From Tunturiibacter gelidiferens (GTDB lineage: Bacteria; Acidobacteriota; Terriglobia; Terriglobales; Acidobacteriaceae), in contig NZ_JACCCV010000001.1 of assembly GCF_013410115.1 (NCBI RefSeq), forward strand, positions 682,001 through 746,000: 64,000 nt of DNA, written 5' to 3'. Every line of letters starts with the position of its first letter. Position 1 is the stretch's first letter. Both the position numbers and the translations under genes were made by a program. Positions 60,976 through 64,000 of the stretch are shown here, piece after piece. The notes beneath the pieces were generated by a model. That model saw nothing but the letters and a program-made list of their open reading frames with translations, ran no database searches and was not told where the DNA came from.

Positions 60976-61368
60976 CTAGGTGATGACGGGGAGTTGAAGG
61001 GTGGTACCGACCGAGACTTTGTTGGGGTCGGCGATGTTGTTGGCCTTGGCGATTTCGGGATATTTGTTGGCGTTGGCGTAGAAGAGCAGGCTGATGGCAG
61101 AGAGGGTGTCGCCGGATTTGACGGTGTAGGCCTGCGTGTCGCCGCCAGTGTTGGCGATCTCGTGGTGCAGGTCGGAGTAGGTGGGGTCCGCTTTTTTGAT
61201 GCTGTCCCAGACGCGCTCGAGGATGACTCGGGAGGGAACGGTGCCCTTGATGTGGAGTTGCTCGCCGTCAAGGTCGACCGCGTCTAAGGTGGCTCCGTAG
61301 GGGGCGAACTTTTGCAGGGATTCAATGACACCGGCGTACTTCTGTTTTAGAGCGTCGAGATCTGCCAT
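60976..61368 (-). CDS. BON/LysM peptidoglycan-binding-type protein
   Basis: 130 residues. The N-terminal part (MADLDALKQKYAGVIESLQK, AVDLDGEQLHIKGTVPSRVI) is a BON-like alpha/beta domain, and the C-terminal 50 residues are a LysM motif: YTVKSGDTLSAISLLFYANA, NKYPEIAKANNIADPNKVSV, GTTLQLPV. This combination matches the LysM/BON proteins of the YgaU/Kbp type, a cytoplasmic or periplasmic potassium-binding or envelope-linked protein in enterobacteria; there is no signal peptide here. The upstream sequence contains an AGGAGAG-type box (in minus orientation). Confidence 0.88.
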   Translation of the reverse strand: MADLDALKQKYAGVIESLQKFAPYGATLDAVDLDGEQLHIKGTVPSRVILERVWDSIKKADPTYSDLHHEIANTGGDTQAYTVKSGDTLSAISLLFYANANKYPEIAKANNIADPNKVSVGTTLQLPVIT

Positions 61369-61491
61369 GGCGTGGCTCTCCTTGGTCAGCTTGGCTGACT
61401 GTTGTGGGATGCTGTTGGGGGAGAGCGCTGTGGCCCCGGCGCTCCGTAAAAATAGCTGCGAGCCTCGAAGTGTAGTCGCGAGCCTGGCGGG

Positions 61492-61899
61492 TTAGACGAA
61501 TTTGCTGAGGAGAGTCTGCGCCATGCTGCCCATGGAGCTGGTCGGGGTGGCTTGCCCGTTGGGGGCGAAGTGCTGGATGACCATGGGAAGTACGGTGGCG
61601 AGGGCTACCTGAACGACTTGAGGCGAGACGCCTGCCTTTTCTGCGGTTTTTTCGATGAGGCCGGTTCCGCCGAGTCCCTGCTGAACCTGCTCGGGTGTGG
61701 CTGTGGCGGCTTGACCGGCTCCCCAGTTGTTGACGTGCTCGGCCATTCCGTTATTTTTGAAGGCGTCGAGAACGCCCTGAATACCTTCGGGATGCTGGGT
61801 GAGAGCTTCGATGAAGCCCCCGGCAACTTTGGCCTGATCGGTGCCAGCTGCGGCTCCGGTCTGACCGGCGAGCGATTGAATCATGTCCATAATTCCCAT
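61492..61899 (-). CDS. YidB/DUF937 family protein
   Basis: 135 residues from the ATG at 61899 (GAGGTG upstream); the frame to 61959 is not needed. Typical blocks: MGIMDMIQSLAGQ, GGFIEALTQHPEGIQGVLDA, HVNNWGAGQAATATPEQVQQ and GLGGTGLIEKTAEKAGVSPQ, followed by VALATVLPMVIQHFAPNG. The family has no established function. It lies 123 bp upstream of the LysM gene on the same strand, and both are soluble, stress-type small proteins, so they may share regulation. Confidence 0.88.
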   Translation of the reverse strand: MGIMDMIQSLAGQTGAAAGTDQAKVAGGFIEALTQHPEGIQGVLDAFKNNGMAEHVNNWGAGQAATATPEQVQQGLGGTGLIEKTAEKAGVSPQVVQVALATVLPMVIQHFAPNGQATPTSSMGSMAQTLLSKFV

Positions 61900-62212
61900 G
61901 TTGTTCACCTCGCACCCAATATATGACCGATCTTTCCCCAGCGCCGTCGGGCGGCACAAATATTTACGTATTTCTCATGGGACAAAATCCTCGCAACTGG
62001 ATCGAAATCCTCACCAGACGGATATGGAGACGTCGATGTTGAGACGGGCTCGGGACGGGTTTGAGTCAGATTGCAGTCCTGAGAAGAGTGTCACTTTCGT
62101 TTCCACTGCAATCGTCGTGTGCCTGAAGAGGCTGATTTTGCTGGTGCTTCGGGTTTCTGACGTGTGATAGCATCAGCCGCAAATCCGATCACGAACTGGT
62201 AAGGAGAGCAGA
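61900..62212. other. Gene-free stretch between the YidB-like and Tat-type genes
   Basis: No gene, repeat or strong hairpin was seen in these 313 bases. It must hold the divergent promoters for 61899 (minus) and 62213 (plus). Confidence 0.5.
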
Positions 62213-62794
62213 ATGAAGCCGAAAGAGATCAGCCGGCGACAGTTCGCCACCGCAGTGTCCTCTGTTGGTGTTGGAACCATGATGCCCGCGGCATTGGCGC
62301 AGGAGCGGTTGCAAGAGCCGAAACCTGCCTATCCTCCGAGAGATGCCGGAGGGATTCACGGAGATATGCTGGGGAGGATCTCGGAGGGGCTGGCGGGCAA
62401 TGATATTCACACGAAGGAAGGGCTTCTGAAGCTGGTCGCTCTGCTTCAGCAGTTTGATGTGATCTCAGAGCAGGATGCAGCGATGCTGAGGGAGACGATC
62501 GACGCGATCTTCTCAGCTCCGGAGACGACGGCCGCTAAGATCGACAAGATCTATGCGGAGGCGAAGGAGAAGGCTGGAGAAGTTACCGTTGCGATCATAA
62601 GCATTGCGAAGAACAGCGTCGAATTTGGGAGACGCCATGAGAGGGCGATCTATATCGTTGCCTCGGATGTTTCCGGTGCGCTTACCGGCGCGGCAACAGG
62701 AGCGAAGTTGGGTGGACGATCCTTAGCTGTGCTTGGCGCTCTCGCCGGCGCGGTTGGCGGTTCTGCGCAAGCTGCCTTTTCGCACAAGGGCTGA
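62213..62794 (+). CDS. Tat-signal exported protein of unknown function
   Basis: 193 residues. AAGGAG precedes the ATG, and the protein begins MKPKEISRRQFATAVSSVGV, a twin-arginine signal ending near residue 29. The mature part is helical (KEGLLKLVALLQQFDVISEQ, MLRETIDAIFSAPETTAAKI, KIYAEAKEKAGEVTVAIISI) and ends in a glycine/alanine-rich stretch that could insert in a membrane (SGALTGAATGAKLGGRSLAV, LGALAGAVGGSAQAA). I recognise no family; glycine-zipper-like ends occur in envelope proteins. It is monocistronic as far as visible. Confidence 0.7.
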   Translation: MKPKEISRRQFATAVSSVGVGTMMPAALAQERLQEPKPAYPPRDAGGIHGDMLGRISEGLAGNDIHTKEGLLKLVALLQQFDVISEQDAAMLRETIDAIFSAPETTAAKIDKIYAEAKEKAGEVTVAIISIAKNSVEFGRRHERAIYIVASDVSGALTGAATGAKLGGRSLAVLGALAGAVGGSAQAAFSHKG

Positions 62795-62884
62795 CACGAG
62801 GTTGCATCTCCTGACGGGTGGCAAGTCTGTTCGTTTCCGGTGTCTGATTAACAACAGCGCTGATAGGAGATACACTTAGGCTCT

Positions 62885-63289
62885 ATGAGCGATCAGGCGA
62901 AGACTGCAGTTTCTACGAAAGAGGCACCGGCGGCGATTGGGCCATACTCCCAGGCGGTGCGGGTGGGCGATATGTTGTTTGCGTCGGGACAGGTTGGACT
63001 GGATCCGGCTACCGGGCAGATGGTTGCCGGGGGGATTACGGAGCAGACGGTTCGGGTGCTGGAGAACGTGAAGGCCGTGTTGGCGCAGGCCGGGCTGGAT
63101 CTGAGTCATGTGGTGAAGACGACCGTTTTCCTGAAGACGATGAGCGACTTTGCTGCGATGAATGAGGTCTACGCGAAGTACCTGGCGCCTGAGGGCGTGG
63201 TTCCGCCGGCGCGGTCGACGGTGGCGGTGGCTGGGCTGCCGAAGGATGCGCTGGTGGAGATTGAAGTGATCGTGAAGGGTGCCGCCTGA
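62885..63289 (+). CDS. RidA family protein (enamine/imine deaminase)
   Basis: 134 residues of the YjgF/YER057c/UK114 family; trimeric enzymes that hydrolyse reactive enamine/imine intermediates from PLP enzymes. Motifs: APAAIGPYSQAVRVGDMLFA, SGQVGLDPATGQMVAGGI, QTVRVLENVKAVLAQAGLDL and the signature PARSTVAVAGLPKDALVEIE, with the substrate-binding arginine in PARST. That arginine supports a true RidA-type deaminase. It precedes msrB by 52 bp on the same strand, both genes dealing with chemical damage. Confidence 0.94.
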   Translation: MSDQAKTAVSTKEAPAAIGPYSQAVRVGDMLFASGQVGLDPATGQMVAGGITEQTVRVLENVKAVLAQAGLDLSHVVKTTVFLKTMSDFAAMNEVYAKYLAPEGVVPPARSTVAVAGLPKDALVEIEVIVKGAA

Positions 63290-63341
63290 AACATAAAGGG
63301 CGGCCCGGCATCTAATGACTAGACGACAGGAGGTCTGAACG

Positions 63342-63752
63342 ATGGCCGAGACGACGAAGGTTGAGAAGGTGCACAAGACGGAGGCGGAGTGGCGCGAGCT
63401 GCTGACTCCGGAGCAGTTTCATGTGATGCGCGAGGGCGGCACGGAGCGTCCTTTTACTGGCGCGCTGGTGAATAACCATGACGACGGGGTGTATCACTGC
63501 GGGGCTTGCAATGCTCCGCTGTTTACCTCCGATAAGAAGTTTGAGTCGGGGAGCGGATGGCCTAGCTTCTGGAACCCGGTTTCTCCGGATGCGATTGTTT
63601 CGATCGAAGACAATTCGCTTGGGATGAGGCGGGTTGAGGTGCAGTGCGCGACTTGCGGAGCTCACCTGGGACATGTGTTTCCGGATGGACCGAAGCCTAC
63701 GGGGCTGCGGTATTGCATCAACAGCGCTTCGCTGGGGTTTGAGAAGCAATGA
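63342..63752 (+). CDS. msrB: Peptide-methionine (R)-S-oxide reductase
   Basis: 136 residues; reduces R-methionine sulfoxide in proteins. The N-terminus [20 protein letters not shown] is typical. Two CxxC pairs bind structural zinc ([11 protein letters not shown] and [12 protein letters not shown]). The active-site cysteine is Cys125 in [13 protein letters not shown], and GSGWPSFW is the substrate pocket block. AGGAGG precedes the ATG at 63342. Cytoplasmic, no signal peptide. Followed by a strong terminator at 63789. Confidence 0.96.
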   Translation: MAETTKVEKVHKTEAEWRELLTPEQFHVMREGGTERPFTGALVNNHDDGVYHCGACNAPLFTSDKKFESGSGWPSFWNPVSPDAIVSIEDNSLGMRRVEVQCATCGAHLGHVFPDGPKPTGLRYCINSASLGFEKQ

Positions 63753-63788
63753 TTTGAGAAGCAGTAAACGGGTTGAAAGACAGGAAAA

Positions 63789-63817
63789 GCCCCAGCCGGC
63801 TGGTTCGCGGCTGGGGC
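63789..63817. terminator. Terminator between msrB and rpmB
   Basis: GCCCCAGCC (63789-63797) pairs with GGCTGGGGC (63809-63817) around GGCTGGTTCGC. AAAA precedes and GTTGTATTT follows. It stands between convergent genes and may serve both. Confidence 0.8.
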
Positions 63818-63843
63818 GTTGTATTTCAGGGGTTTTGAGGCGG

Positions 63844-64000
63844 TTAGCCTTTTACGACTTTGCCGGTCTTGATGCAGCTGGTGCAGACGCGCATGCGCTT
63901 GCTTCCGCCATTGACCTGGGCTTTGACGGGCTGGAGGTTCACGTTCCAACGACGACGGGTGGTGTTGTGGGCGTGAGAGATGTTGTTGCCGAACTGCGGG
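63844..64000 (-). CDS. rpmB: 50S ribosomal protein L28 (partial, C-terminal part)
   Basis: Read on the minus strand, the end of the window encodes PQFGNNISHAHNTTRRRWNV, NLQPVKAQVNGGSKRMRVCT and SCIKTGKVVKG, then TAA at 63844. This is the conserved L28 body: HAHNTTRRRW is diagnostic. The start lies beyond the window. The cysteine pair VCTSCI is the remaining half of a zinc-type site in L28 proteins of the C+ type; the first pair would be in the missing N-terminus. Confidence 0.96.
   Translation of the reverse strand, partial: PQFGNNISHAHNTTRRRWNVNLQPVKAQVNGGSKRMRVCTSCIKTGKVVKG

Noticed and set aside
60184..61287. One long plus-strand gene of 367 codons
   Set aside because: Only the middle is CPBP protease; the start is out-of-frame sequence and the end runs antisense through the LysM gene.

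Overview
The window looks like chromosomal DNA of a soil acidobacterium of the class Terriglobia (Edaphobacter, Granulicella or Terriglobus type). The evidence is protein content: two VWFA-related secreted proteins of the acidobacterial type, secreted DinB proteins, a cytochrome P460/haem-binding pair, many Tat or Sec exported orphans, a MASE1-PAS-GGDEF protein and a fused transporter/spermidine-synthase protein. Base composition is moderately high GC. The species assignment is inference. No insertion sequence, integrase, prophage, CRISPR array or rRNA operon was seen.

Layout. 0-5.3 kb: end of a MacB-like permease, then carbohydrate and ester hydrolysis genes (GH20, DUF72, SGNH hydrolase, TIM-barrel isomerase). 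5.4-8.5 kb: asnS, a DUF2569 membrane gene lying between two copies of the asnS 3' end, and topoisomerase IB. 8.6-15.8 kb: exported and small accessory genes (Tat protein, lytic-transglycosylase-like lipoprotein, DUF1810, VOC, two DinB proteins, the P460 pair). 16-27.7 kb: housekeeping genes (ychF, tyrS, rnr, yggX, tRNA-Pro, SDR, catalase-like peroxidase, yceD-rpmF-plsX). 28.6-35.8 kb: MBOAT acyltransferase with its SGNH-like partner, thiE-like gene, sthA, ROK kinase, mutM. 36-47.4 kb: TIGR04325 methyltransferase, YncE-like propeller, fused MFS/spermidine synthase, VWFA protein, purA, HIT protein, rpsA. 47.5-51.4 kb: a multi-pass membrane protein, three tandem genes for nearly identical exported peptides, infC, a response regulator with a histone-H1-like tail and an orphan histidine-kinase dimerisation domain. 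51.6-64 kb: tRNA-Leu, trpC-trpF, a frameshifted prolyl oligopeptidase, a second VWFA protein, a diguanylate cyclase, a decayed CPBP protease, LysM, YidB-like, RidA, msrB and rpmB.

Most notable signals: (1) three tandem 58-codon peptide genes at an exact 241 bp period (48498-49156), whose C-terminal peptide with two cysteines is invariant while codons differ only synonymously; (2) a structured intergenic element of about 250-280 bp in three copies (13381-13627 minus, 27716-27995 plus, 59637-59905 plus), each starting just after the stop codon of a co-oriented gene, with hairpins kept although their bases differ; (3) infC starting at an AUU codon; (4) duplication of the asnS 3' end around a cargo gene; (5) a receiver domain fused to a basic H1-like tail. 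Three reading frames are broken: a DUF1772-like pseudogene, the prolyl oligopeptidase and the CPBP gene. The last two are interrupted mostly at homopolymers, so sequencing error cannot be excluded.
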